Assembly: GCF_021018805.1 (NCBI RefSeq) | Contig: NC_086283.1 | Coordinates: 55,480,705 to 55,544,704, forward strand | Reading direction: 5' to 3' | Length of the DNA: 64,000 nt | DNA from: Prinia subflava | Lineage: Eukaryota > Chordata > Aves > Passeriformes > Cisticolidae | The notes under the pieces: generated by a model | Seen by the model: only the letters and a program-made list of their open reading frames with translations | Told to the model about the DNA's origin: nothing | The model's database searches: none | Shown here: piece after piece, positions 24,568-34,700 of the stretch | Numbering within the stretch: the first letter of the stretch is position 1 | Layout of the letters: each line of letters opens with the position of its first letter | Program-made: the position numbers and the translations under genes

Positions 24568-24974
24568 TGATGTTGTTTAAATTTATGGGGGGCTCCCGGG
24601 GAGGGTCCCCCGGGAGACCCCCAAGTACTTGGGGTCGTGGTGTTCCGTGCTGGCAGGCAAAGAGACTTCAGACACCGGTGGGGTGCTGATGAGGTGAGGG
24701 TTTATTCGCTGAGGGAGAGGGGAAGGAAAGGGGGGAAGGGGAAGGGGAAGAGGGAAGGGGAGCGTCCGGAGGCCTCCAGGGGAAGGGGGGCAAAGAGGGC
24801 GAGACCCCTTGCCTTAGCATTCTTATCACAGAGGTTCAAAGGGGCGCGGTAACATTCTCCAGCCAATGAGGTTACAGATACAGGATACTGCAGAGAGGGT
24901 ACAGACTTGGGATAAACCATACATTTTCCAGGGGTGAGCTAGAGCAAACCATTTCCATAAAATGCAATCCCACA
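24568..24974 (-). mobile_element. ERVK-like element, 3' LTR (407 bp)
   Basis: Read on the minus strand this LTR starts TGTGGGATTGC and ends ACAACATCA, giving the TG...CA ends. It aligns along its full 407 bp with 27020-27426. An AATAAA polyadenylation signal lies on the minus strand at 24701-24706. The U5-side end carries two GC hairpins, ctcccgggg/ccccgggag (24593-24616) and the palindrome ccccaagtacttgggg (24619-24634). About ten substitutions and one small rearranged patch distinguish it from the other LTR. The 407-bp length of each LTR supports a whole, non-truncated element. Confidence 0.93.
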
Positions 24975-24977
24975 AGT

Positions 24978-24993
24978 CACCCTTTTTTTCTTT
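24978..24993 (-). other. Polypurine tract next to the 3' LTR
   Basis: On the minus strand the bases just before the 3' LTR read AAAGAAAAAAAGGGT and then GACT. This is a purine run in the place where plus-strand DNA synthesis of a retroelement is primed. The four non-purine-tract bases between it and the LTR are slightly more than usual. Confidence 0.65.
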
Positions 24994-26279
24994 AAAATGT
25001 GAGAAGAGAAATATGACATATGATAATTAACAATTTAAAAATGAAACAGTAATTACACAGTTTTGCAGCATGAAACCAAATACAATTGCAGTAAGGATTA
25101 TGTTATACTGTGAACAGTTTATCTGACTTTGTAATTGCAGTAGACGGGTTATGTGAGTTTATATTGCAAGATTTGAAACAAGTTAACAAATTTGTTAGAG
25201 CCTTTCCAGCGTGACTGGCCTACTAGTGTCTAGCCTTTTCCAACTGGCTTTTCAGACCACCACAGCCCCCAGTTTAGGCTGTGGCGCTGACCTCTGCTCC
25301 CACTCTAGGGACAGGAAAACACGTGGAGTTCCCCGGGCTCCACACAAGGCTTCAGATTCTCACCCAAGGATCTGAGCCAAATCACTCCTTTCACTTTCCA
25401 ACTGGTTCAACCAAAGGACCTACACTCTGCAGGCAATTTTTTATATTCATCCATATGTACCCATTGGGGATTTTTTTCATCTATACTTGCACCAGAAGTG
25501 TCAGAGACCTAACAAAAGACCCCCAGTTTTAGGTCATCAAAAGAAAAACAAAAGAAAAAAACTACAAAAACCCGTCAAATACTTTCTCAGACACCAATTT
25601 AGGTTATCAATCACCCTCAGAACTAACTGAGGACAGTATAAACCCAAAAAGCGTTACTGATTCAGTAGTCTACCACTGAATTACGCCTTACAAGAAGACA
25701 ATCTAAAAACTGCTTCCCTTGGATCTACACTTGTGACCTGAAAAGGCCTCTGCTTTCTAAAATAGAAGACAGGGGAATCTGCAATATGAACACACACAAA
25801 AGCTAGAAAGGCATAATTGTAAAAACTACTTCATGGGGATGGGAAGGAAATGGAGGGGTTTGGGACACCCTGCTGTTTGGCCAGAACAGCAAGGGACAGG
25901 GGCAGAAAAACAGGGAAAGGGAATCAAAGTAGCATTAACAATCATACAAGACTGTAAAACTGGTATTACAAATTCACTTTAGCTTTGGGTTTGGTTTCTT
26001 AGCGTTTACCTTGTGGCACTTGGAAAGCGGAATGTGGGACTGAGGGCACGTGGCCATGGTGGCCATGCGGTCACAACACACATGGCACTAGCCATGCCGT
26101 GCCGGGTTTAGCAGGAAGGGGTTAACTCTTGGGGGTTTGTTAAGGGAAATAGGGTTAGGGAGAAGGAGCAGCGAGGGGAGGAGGGGGTAAGGGTAAGGAA
26201 GGAGGTTATACAATTTACAAAACTGAGTTTTGGAAGGTGCGGGGCTTGGGCACAACTGAAGACTGCTTTTTCCTTCTCT
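24994..26279 (-). other. ERVK-like interior, 3' non-coding part
   Basis: About 1.3 kb between the GC-rich block and the purine tract. All frames are broken on the minus strand. It contains two similar short stretches, 'aactgggggtctttt' and 'aactgggggctgtgg' on the minus strand. No retroviral protein motif is visible. It may be untranslated sequence kept for packaging, or foreign sequence captured by the element. Confidence 0.6.
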
Positions 26280-26965
26280 GATGGCTGTCTCGCTGAGTTC
26301 TTTTCACTGCTGTCCAGGGGCGTTGGCTGCTCGGGCTCGATCGACAGTGTGCAGGGCTCTTCTCGCTGCTGCCGGGCGGGGGAGGGCCGCTTGTTCTCTG
26401 GCGGCTTCTCCCGGTGCTGGGGCCTGCACGCGCTGTGGCAGGGCCGGGACCACGTGTCTGCTCGCGCCGGGACTGCCCCGCACCGCGGTCCCGCTGGGCT
26501 GAGGCCGTTCCGCCGCCGGAGCATGCCGGAGCCCCGCCAGCCCAGCATCCGGGCCCGTGCCGGGCGCGCGCTGCCGCTTTGCCACCTGCGCCACGGCCCG
26601 CCGCGGGCCAGAGGGTGCCGCCGCTGCCCGCGCAGCCCGCGGCGCCGAGCCAAGGCGGGCTGGGGCAGCGCCGGCACGCGCCGCAGCAGCGGTCCCGCTG
26701 TGCTGGGGCTCTTGCCGGAGCCTCGCCGTGGCGGAGCCGCGCCGCCCGCCGCCGTGCCACCCGGCGGGGCTGTGCAACCCGGCGGCGCCGAGGCGGGCCG
26801 GGGCCCCAAGGGGCTGGGACCGGGCCCGTGCCAGCTCGTCGGCAGTGGTGGGACGGCGGCGTGGTGGCTCACGAGGTCTCTGCGCAGTGGGTGAGGGGCC
26901 GCCCCGGGCCGTGATGGCCCAGAACGACCGCTGCACCGGAGACGGCACCGAAACGGTGTTACCAT
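26108..26965 (-). CDS. Possible 285-codon ORF in ERVK-like interior
   Basis: Open from an ATG at 26965 to a stop at 26108 on the minus strand. The first ~190 residues are Arg/Pro/Gly/Ala-rich and come from the very GC-rich block, in which stop codons are rare by composition. The last ~90 residues come from ordinary-composition sequence and include EKNSARQPSEKEK and a Ser/Thr/Leu/Pro-rich tail. It overlaps a 222-codon frame (26304-26972, minus) starting 7 bp upstream, plus several frames on the other strand, so base composition alone may explain it. No domain recognised. Its place just after the primer site is where gag would begin, but no gag motif is visible. Confidence 0.2.
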   Translation of the reverse strand: MVTPFRCRLRCSGRSGPSRPGAAPHPLRRDLVSHHAAVPPLPTSWHGPGPSPLGPRPASAPPGCTAPPGGTAAGGAAPPRRGSGKSPSTAGPLLRRVPALPQPALARRRGLRGQRRHPLARGGPWRRWQSGSARPARARMLGWRGSGMLRRRNGLSPAGPRCGAVPARADTWSRPCHSACRPQHREKPPENKRPSPARQQREEPCTLSIEPEQPTPLDSSEKNSARQPSEKEKAVFSCAQAPHLPKLSFVNCITSFLTLTPSSPRCSFSLTLFPLTNPQELTPSC

Positions 26966-26970
26966 GGTCC
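26280..26970. other. CpG-dense, GC-rich block inside the LTR element
   Basis: About 690 bp with very high GC and many intact CpGs, in sharp contrast to the AT-rich window. It contains degenerate internal repetition. 'cggcgccgagccaaggcggg' (near 26640) and 'cggcgccgaggcggg' (near 26782) are about 140 bp apart, and 'agcgggacc'-type motifs recur. It resembles a CpG island or a captured GC-rich 5' exon. Whether it is typical of this family cannot be told from one copy. Confidence 0.8.
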
Positions 26971-26998
26971 ATCTTGTCTCAGGGTCGTTGGTGCTGCT

Positions 26999-27017
26999 GC
27001 CCGATGTTGGTGCGTCA
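26999..27017 (-). other. Primer-binding site, tRNA-Lys-like, degenerate
   Basis: Two bases inside the 5' LTR on the minus strand lies TGACGCACCAACATCGGGC. It resembles the tRNA-Lys primer site used by ERVK-type elements, with one inserted base and a few substitutions. Its position fixes the 5' end of the element at the right-hand LTR. Confidence 0.6.
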
Positions 27018-27019
27018 TC

Positions 27020-27426
27020 TGCTGTTGTTTAAATTTATGGGGGGCTCCCGGGGAGGGTCCCCCGGGAGACCCCCAGGTCCTTGGGGTCGTGGTGTTCCGT
27101 GCTGGCAGGCAAAGAGACTTCAGATGGCTGCTGAGGTGGCTGAGGTGAGGGTTTATTCGCTGAGGGAGAGGGGAAGGAAAGGGGGGGAAGGGGAAGGGGA
27201 AGAGGGAAGGGGAGCATCCAGAGGCCTCCAGGGGAAGGGGGGCAAAGAGGGTGAGACCCCTTGCCTTAGCATTCTTGTCACAGAGGTTCAAAGGGGTGCG
27301 GTAACATTCTCCAGCCAATGAGGTTACAGATACAGGATACTGCAGGGAGGATACAGACTTGGGATAAACCATACATTTTCCAGGGGTGAGCTAGAGCAAA
27401 CCATTTCCATAAAATGCAATCCCACA
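27020..27426 (-). mobile_element. ERVK-like element, 5' LTR (407 bp)
   Basis: Full-length partner of 24568-24974, with AATAAA on the minus strand at 27152-27157. Relative to the other LTR, four CpGs have become TpG or CpA here (gcgtccgg to gcatccag, gggcgag to gggtgag, ggcgcgg to ggtgcgg). The 16-bp palindrome near the U5 end is broken by two changes. A patch of about 28 bp after 'gacttcaga' differs as a block rather than by point changes. Confidence 0.93.
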
Positions 27427-27432
27427 TCTATT
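27427..27432. repeat. 6-bp target-site duplication, right copy
   Basis: tctatt directly follows the right LTR and matches 24562-24567 exactly. Confidence 0.85.
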
Positions 27433-27439
27433 AACTATA

Positions 27440-27545
27440 TGGAAGCTGGAACAGAGCAACGCACGGTACAACCAATATGGTCAGATCATATGTTCTCTTC
27501 TTTATTCTCGAATGGCTGGTTTTATACAGTTTCAGACAGTTTACC
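27440..27545 (-). mobile_element. Second LTR fragment, cut by the assembly gap
   Basis: On the minus strand a TATAAAA (27520-27526) is followed within about 14 bases by AATAAA (27501-27506) and then a U5-like end. This compact TATA/poly-A spacing is typical of short alpha/ERVK-type LTRs. The sequence is unrelated to the 407-bp LTRs. The outer edge may be at 27440, where the plus strand starts TGGAAGCTGG, only 7 bp beyond the target duplication of the first element. The rest is hidden in the gap. Confidence 0.55.
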
Positions 27546-27745
27546 NNNNNNNNNNNNNNNNNNNNNNNNNNNNNNNNNNNNNNNNNNNNNNNNNNNNNNN
27601 NNNNNNNNNNNNNNNNNNNNNNNNNNNNNNNNNNNNNNNNNNNNNNNNNNNNNNNNNNNNNNNNNNNNNNNNNNNNNNNNNNNNNNNNNNNNNNNNNNNN
27701 NNNNNNNNNNNNNNNNNNNNNNNNNNNNNNNNNNNNNNNNNNNNN
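27546..27745. other. Assembly gap, 200 N
   Basis: Exactly 200 N, probably a fixed-size placeholder, so true distance is unknown. Open frames reported across it are artefacts. Confidence 1.
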
Positions 27746-28700
27746 CTTTCTTCAGGGCAAACTCCACTTCTGCTATGTAATGGGCATCCTGTATTGTAAG
27801 GGCTGGCAAAAGGAACATATTCTTTCTGCAAGGGAAAGTTGAGCAGACAAAGCAGGAGTAAGAGACTGTAGATCATGCCAACCTCCTCTATCCAGGTTTT
27901 CTCTTTCTTTAGATGGGGGACCGTGCAGCCGTGTTGCCCGTAGCTCACTTTGAAACTTCTCACTGTCCTATCTTAGAAACAGCTCTGTTTTCCAATGAAA
28001 CAAATTCAGCCGGTTTTTTGTATGTCCCATTGAAAAATCTGGCACCAGAGAGATGATTAAGGCACAGAAGCATAAGAGGTCTGAAGCAGCAAAGCTATCT
28101 GTGGTATTTGTCCATAGAGTACATATAGCAAGTGTGCAGTAGTAAGTGTTATTCACTAAAATCAAAATCCGCTCTGGAATGCACTTAAAAATCCAATTCA
28201 CATTCCACACCGCAGTGTCAGACGTTAACAGTGCTGACCAGCCCCACTTTGGGGCATCCACCCCACCCCAGGGCAGGATCATTATAAGCTCAAACTGATT
28301 TTCTCTGGCTGGATGTTGATCTCATGCCATGGATGCTGATCTTCAGATCCATCTCTTGGTGGGCCCCTCAGACCCCCATCTCAGGTCCAACTCCTCCTTT
28401 GCCATTGCCTAACAATACTGTGAATGCTGCAGACCCCAGCTCTGACCCCCGTTAAGACCCATAAGGGTGGACGTGACCTGTGTTGGGCAGCCTATGTCTT
28501 ACCCCCTTATAGGGGGGTCTGGATGCTCCCTAATGTTAACTTTCCATGCAAGGATTCCTGGCATTAATACCAGGGATCCAGTTCTAAGGATGGCTTGGGA
28601 TTCATAGAAATATTTTAAATTTTTTAGCCAATACTCCAAATTTGGAATTATCATATGTCCAACAGGAATAATATAAACTACCTTTTTATAAATCATATGT
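27746..28700 (-). pseudogene. Possible retroviral interior remnant
   Basis: On the minus strand, which matches the neighbouring LTR fragment, there are three successive open stretches (28696-28499, 28282-27968 and 27963 into the gap). They include Trp/Cys-rich text, two Asn-X-Thr sites and a strongly hydrophobic run (IYSLLLLLCLLNF). This would fit an env-like relic lying upstream of the minus-strand LTR, but no diagnostic retroviral motif was identified and the frames are broken. It could also be host sequence. Confidence 0.25.
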
Positions 28701-31700
28701 AAAGTTGAGCCTCTTGGTAGTTCTTCATCGCCTCAAGCCTTTTATGCCTTCCCTAACACTACAGTAGTTCCTAGAATCTTTCCTAGTTGATGACAATGTG
28801 ATTATTATTAACATTGTAATACTTCTTTAAAATACCTTTTTAACTAAAACATATCTTACCACTGAGGTATTTCTTTACATCCTCACACACATTAAGGGCT
28901 CCCTTTAATAATTTTGCTTACTCATCTCGAAAATTGAGAGAATCTTTAGTAACAACCTTTAGTACTTCGATTGCTCAGCAAAAGATATATTTAGATCTAG
29001 TGAGCTCTGTACATAGCCAACCCAGTTAGAAAAAATATGGTGACAATATGAAATGGTTATTTCTTCCCTGTGGGTGCATAAGTAATAAACATACCGTTGT
29101 AGTCAGTGGGAACACGGAGACTTCGTCGGCAGGGGCACAAATGCAGGAAAAGAAATAGCAACGAGCCAATATATTTATATTGAAAACTGTGATATCCCAA
29201 ACCTGGATTCGGGAAATCAATATTGAAATCATTAAATTCAAATAAATGTATTTATAACAAAGAAATTTATGATCAAATGATTGAATGCCTTTTCACTCTC
29301 ATCTAGGATTCCTAGTGATATGCAAGAAAGCCATTTTATGTTGAGACCTCCTTTGCACAAAGACTAAATTATGCTCTTCGAGTTAAATTTAAGTCAACTC
29401 ATCAATAGACAAAGAAAGCCTACACTGAACTTAATGAGTTCCCAACTGTAGTCTGCATTAAGGTGAGCTGCTCCTGGCACGTGTGATCTAAATGTCAAAT
29501 CAGAAGCCAACAAGATGTCCTAGAAATCACTGGGCTGTCTTTTGAGATAGGAAGACAGCTTTCATTGTGTTAGTAGAGAGAAGTGTCTGAGGAGGACACT
29601 ATAAATAGCTGATTTGAATTTACTGGCTTCATAGACTCATTCTTTTTAAATTGCTGCTAGACATTTTCAGGCACTTTACATTTCTGCTTTCTTCCTATGA
29701 TTATTCTTACTTTTGCACCATTTACGTCTGTTCCACAGATCTCTGTGCCTGCATAGGTTCTGACTTACTAAAGACAGTTCACCAAGATATTGACATGTAC
29801 AAACATTTTGGTTTTCCCCACAATTTAATTGTTTAGATTATATATTCTGACACATAGTAATTTTATGCAACAAGGCCCCAAAGAGAATAATTAATAGTAA
29901 AACACGAAAATAATGTATTTTCAACAAAACACTATCATTTGACTTTACAATGCATATCCAACACTGCTTTCTAGGAAGGGAAAAATGTTTCTTTATGAAC
30001 TATGCAAATTCTAGTCTGTCTTTCTTTCAAGAAGAGTACAGCTTTCTATTTCTATGACTAAATCATCTTTTTCTGTTTTGTGATTATGTTCATTGCTCAT
30101 ATGAATGTCTCAGATAGAAGAGCATCACTACAGTAATTTTCTGAATAGGTACAGAGTAAGTGTTTGCTATTTTTGTACCCACATTTCCCAAACAGAATGA
30201 TACTGTAGAACATCAAGTCCTTATGGGATAGTAAATAAATAGTGGCAATAGAAAATAGCTTTTAGCTAAGTTATTTACTATTAAAAATATCTCTTGTTAA
30301 ATTGGAGTTCTGCTTGTTGGCAAGTACCCAATGCCACCTCAATCCTCTGCTCTGCTGCAGTGTGATGGTGGGGGACCCTTCTCTGCAGAGATAATGGCAC
30401 AGACTTCTTCTGGCAAGCTGGCCTGACCAGCTGTGGAAAAAGCTGTGCACAGACAAACTGCCTGGAGGCTCCACCTTCACTCAGTACTTCTACAACTGGA
30501 TCCTGGTCCAGGTGGGCCTGAGCCCAGCACCAGCACTTACTACTATGCCAACACCAGACTACACCTCAACTATTGTAATAAATTAGCCAAGACTTCATTA
30601 TTTCCATATGGGAAAAGCCAATTCTATTTTCACAACTTATTTCATACAGTTTTCACAGACCTTGTGTGCAACACCTATTGGCTGGTAGTTTTCTTGCTAC
30701 CTCATCTTCTGCTCAGAGGGTGATTTGTAAGTACGTGCTAAGATTCAGGGAGTTTACATTTTCCTTTATGGGTTCTCATGGAACAGATCTTATTGTTCAT
30801 ACAGATGCACTTATTTTTCAACCCTGGTTGCTATGCTAATGAGTTTTCATACCAAGACTGTTTTCACCTGGGAACCTGCAAATTACTTAGAAGAGACAGG
30901 CTAACTTTGGCAATTTAGCAGAGCAAGCCTGATTTGATGAGGCCTTTCTTTTATAATTCTATTATCTGTCACAACACTCAACTATCATGCAGATGCCAGA
31001 TACAAGACCAACCTAACCCTGTGCATTTCCAGGTGAAAAGTTGCTGTAATTCTTTAATCTGCTGCAGGAGCTCTTGCAATTCCTAAGAGGAAAAATGTCT
31101 TGAGCAGCAGGATGGATCAGCTCCAGTGCATGATTCAGTGTGGACCACAGCCCCTTCCTTCTGGGGTAATGTGTACTGATCCAAAAGTAGCCTCAGTGCC
31201 AAAACCTGCTCTGTTCTGTCCAAACCTCTCTCTGCATTCATGTAAATGCTGATATTGACTCAGTTGTAACGAAGTAGCCTGTTTTCATAGCTAACCACCT
31301 GTGCAGTCCTACTCAGTCTCGTGACAGTTTTTCAGTGTCACTTTGCATGATCAATTTGCATATAACCATACACTATATATTTCAGCAAATAATTCCTTTC
31401 AAAAGGTGTGAGTTTTCATGTTTCACATGAAATAGATCATGAATGGATGGGAGAAAAACAAAAACCATTTTAGCTTTACAGTTACAGCATGCCTGTATGT
31501 GTATTATTTAACATATTTTTAAGACTATAACAACATTCTTCTTTTTTCTGCACCACACCATCACCTTTTTTTATCCTAATCAGCATTACAATAATTTTTA
31601 GAAAACTGAGAAGTAAAGTTATAAGCCATAAAGCTGCTTCTGGAAAGGACAATCTGAAAAGCAAACAGTTCCAGATATTGCTCCCAGAGTTTATCATTGG

Positions 31701-34700
31701 GAGACATATATTCTTCATGCAGTGGTAGTGACAGTTAATATTCTTCTTAGAAGGATGCGCTTTTAATCAAGCTTGATAATGATTTGGTACTTACTCACTC
31801 TAAAATTTGCAGAAATATTCTTCTAAAGAATCATATTGTTTCATGAGATGCATATGCTATTAGCAGTCTTAAACCACTCTAGTAAAAAGTATGTTTTCAC
31901 ATGAAATACAGAAAAAATACCCTCTGATCTGTTACTTTGAAACATATTATCTAAAGCAATTTTTATTTCTCCCATATTTCTTGTTTTAAACATTTGTATC
32001 AATGCACAAATTAACAATTTAAAAGAATAAGCACTTGCAGAGCTTGAAACTTTTACAGTTATCCATTAGCTAACATAATAGCCAAAATGTGTCCAGAAAC
32101 AAGACAGAAAAAATACTTGACTATGAAATGAAATATTGCAATACACCACTCATTAAAAGAAGTTTACATTTATGCTTTTCAGATTTCTTAGTTTTATATG
32201 TACTTGTCATTGTTATAAGCTTCTTCCCTTCTGACCACAGTATTATCCAAATTAAAGCTGACTTTGAATTCTGAAATTTAGATTGTTTTTCCCAAAGAAG
32301 AGCCTGAAAACCTTATGCCACATACTCTGCATATTTCCACTGACTTTATCTCACTGCCTTCAGTTCTGCACTTTGTTATAGCCCTTGTAAAGAATCTCTC
32401 AAGTGTCCAAGATTGTAATCTCAAAAAACTCCTTACACAAGGATGTGTGCACATTTATATGTGAAAGGGAGAGAAGAATAAGACTTGAAGACTCCTAAAA
32501 GAACTGCAAAGTTATAAGATGCTGAATTTTCTAACACTTGCAAAAAGTGTCTGTTAAACGGCTGTTTTTAAACTGAATCATAAAAACATGAATGGAGAAC
32601 AACCTAAAGGCATGGAAAACAGAAAACCAAGTTAATTTCATTTATTTGTTTAATTGCTACTCAGTCCATGCTTAAATACAGAGAGCTGTCTCGAGAAAGA
32701 CTAATATTTATTTGCTTTTAGAATTGATTCATTGTATTAGCACTGCATCTGAATCCAAAATCTCCCCGTAAACTTGCATGATGAGTCTTCCACTATGTTT
32801 GATTTTGTTCCTTGTGAAGAAGATATGACCACAGAGGTCAGAGGCATAAGAGGCATACAGCCATTTGAAAACATATTTCTTATACCACACAGGCTAGACA
32901 CAATGTAGTCCTCAAAAAAAAAGCCAGTTCTAGAATAGTGTTACCAACTATTTTATGAATGATCTTGAGCTTATATCATTGCAACGTTTCCCAGCATAAA
33001 TTACCTTTGTCTTTTCCTCTGTTTTGAAATAGTGTTTATGCCATTTTGGACTGATAATAACATTTTCCATAGTTCTGATATGTGTATTATTCATTCCTAT
33101 GCTTAACTTTTCACCACATACTAACAATTCAGCATTGATCATATTTACTTTGCTTTGGGTGGTCCAACAACAGCCACATATTTTGTTTGCAAAATCTAAG
33201 GGCTGAAATAAAACCAGTCCTGCAATTATAGCTGAAAATTTCTCAAGAGAAAATGAAATCTCTTTTGATTTTTTCACAGAATCTTCTGACTAAAAGTATA
33301 TGCTACATTTATTACTGAAGAAAATGTTTTGAAATTATTTATTGTTGACTGGGACACAGAAGAGATAAGAAGCTATCCTAAAACCCCTCCCCAGAGGGGT
33401 GATCCTTGAGGTGGTGAATCAAAGGTAAAAAGACCAGAGAATCAGCATGGAGATGAACACCCGTGGCAGAGCAATTCTTCAGAGAGTGCTTCCACTCCCT
33501 GACAGCACACAGAGCTTTTTATAAACAGCACATACTGCAGAATCCCTTCTCCACACTACACAGACAAACTGTACAATTCATCCAAGCCAACCAGGACAAA
33601 TGTTGTTTTTTCCATGAATAGAGTCCGTATTCAAAAAATCTTTCTGGATGAATTAACCTAGTTTTGGACACCTTATTCCAGTCTAGCAAACACCTCTTTC
33701 ATAAAGTTGCTTTATAAGTCTTGGCTAAAATTATGTAATAATGAATTTAGATCCAGCAGCTAAAATGACTAATTTTAACAATGAGGTCAGTAAGAGGGAG
33801 AAGATGGTGACGTATGGTTTGGTGGCTCAAATCCAGTCCAAATAGTCAGTAAAGTAAAGTAAATACTTCTAGTCTGACTTTGGTCTGCTCTTCCTTTGGT
33901 CTGCACCTGCTGAAAGACTTATTGATGTACAGTATATGAAATGATTATGTCCTCTGTGCATTATTAACGTGTTCCACAGTCACAAGCAGTCATAAGATTG
34001 CAACATTTTAACCTATTCATTGAGAAACTAACCACCTACTCTTGTTACAGGAGATATTTAGGATTTGTTTGCACTGTGCAGGTTGCACATCAATACTCTC
34101 TTAAATAATAAAAAGGTAAAAGTATAGTCTCTAAGTATTATGACAGAACTATGAAAAAAATCTCAACATTTACATTCATTGAACTATAGCCTTATTGTAC
34201 TTCCAGTTCTTAAAGAGAGCAAAAGAGGTTAAGGAAAGAGAAGTAATGCTCCCACTAAGTTTTACTGAGTTTCATACATCTTTGCTGCTATCAAATCAAA
34301 TCATTCAGTTCATGGTCCTTAAGAAAAGTTAAAGAAATGCTTATTTTGAAGCAGTCTTTCCTGAAAATATAATAAATAACCCAAATAAATATACAGTTGA
34401 TATTAAAACTTCAAGTCTCATCCTTTAACTACTTAGGAGAGAAAGCATTGGTGTTTGCATTGAGTAGTTCCTTCAGTTCAGAACTTTGCTTTCCTAAACT
34501 CAATGATGCTGACTGGCAGATAATATCATCAGGGCACCATGGAAGAAAAAGACTTAATTACAAGTAGGGCTAAAATTCCAGAATAGGCAGCCGTAGTCAG
34601 AGACTAGTTTGCACCCTAAAAATAAATTAGAAGAATTGTTTTCCTTCTGAAATATCTCTTTGGACACTCCAGTAAAGCTGTGGATACACCTTTGGCTATA

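Larger units (their letters stand above)
24568..27426 (-). mobile_element. Non-autonomous ERVK-like LTR element, complete (2.86 kb)
   Basis: Two direct 407-bp LTRs enclose an interior of 2045 bp. A 6-bp target duplication, a primer-site-like sequence beside the 5' LTR, a purine tract beside the 3' LTR and AATAAA in each LTR all agree on minus-strand orientation. The interior is far too short for gag-pro-pol-env. I see no protease DTG/DSG, no reverse-transcriptase YXDD and no integrase zinc or DDE pattern. It therefore depended on proteins from another element. The LTRs are about 96-97% identical, so it is moderately young compared with the CR1 relics around it. The interior carries a CpG-dense block (26280-26970) that is unusual for such an element. 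Confidence 0.9.

Noticed and set aside
24978..24993. Reading the ERVK-like element on the plus strand
   Set aside because: On the plus strand no primer site follows the left LTR and no purine tract precedes the right one, while the minus strand has both plus AATAAA.
26281..27321. Plus-strand frames of 166-254 codons across the GC-rich block
   Set aside because: They are antisense to the element, overlap one another in several frames and follow from high GC content.
27439..27963. ORFs spanning the N gap
   Set aside because: Their length comes from counting unknown bases as open; only the short flanks are real sequence.
30433..30723. 96-codon plus frame in a GC-richer island as a host exon
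   Set aside because: No splice-like edges, no recognised domain, and a minus frame overlaps it; kept only as a remark.
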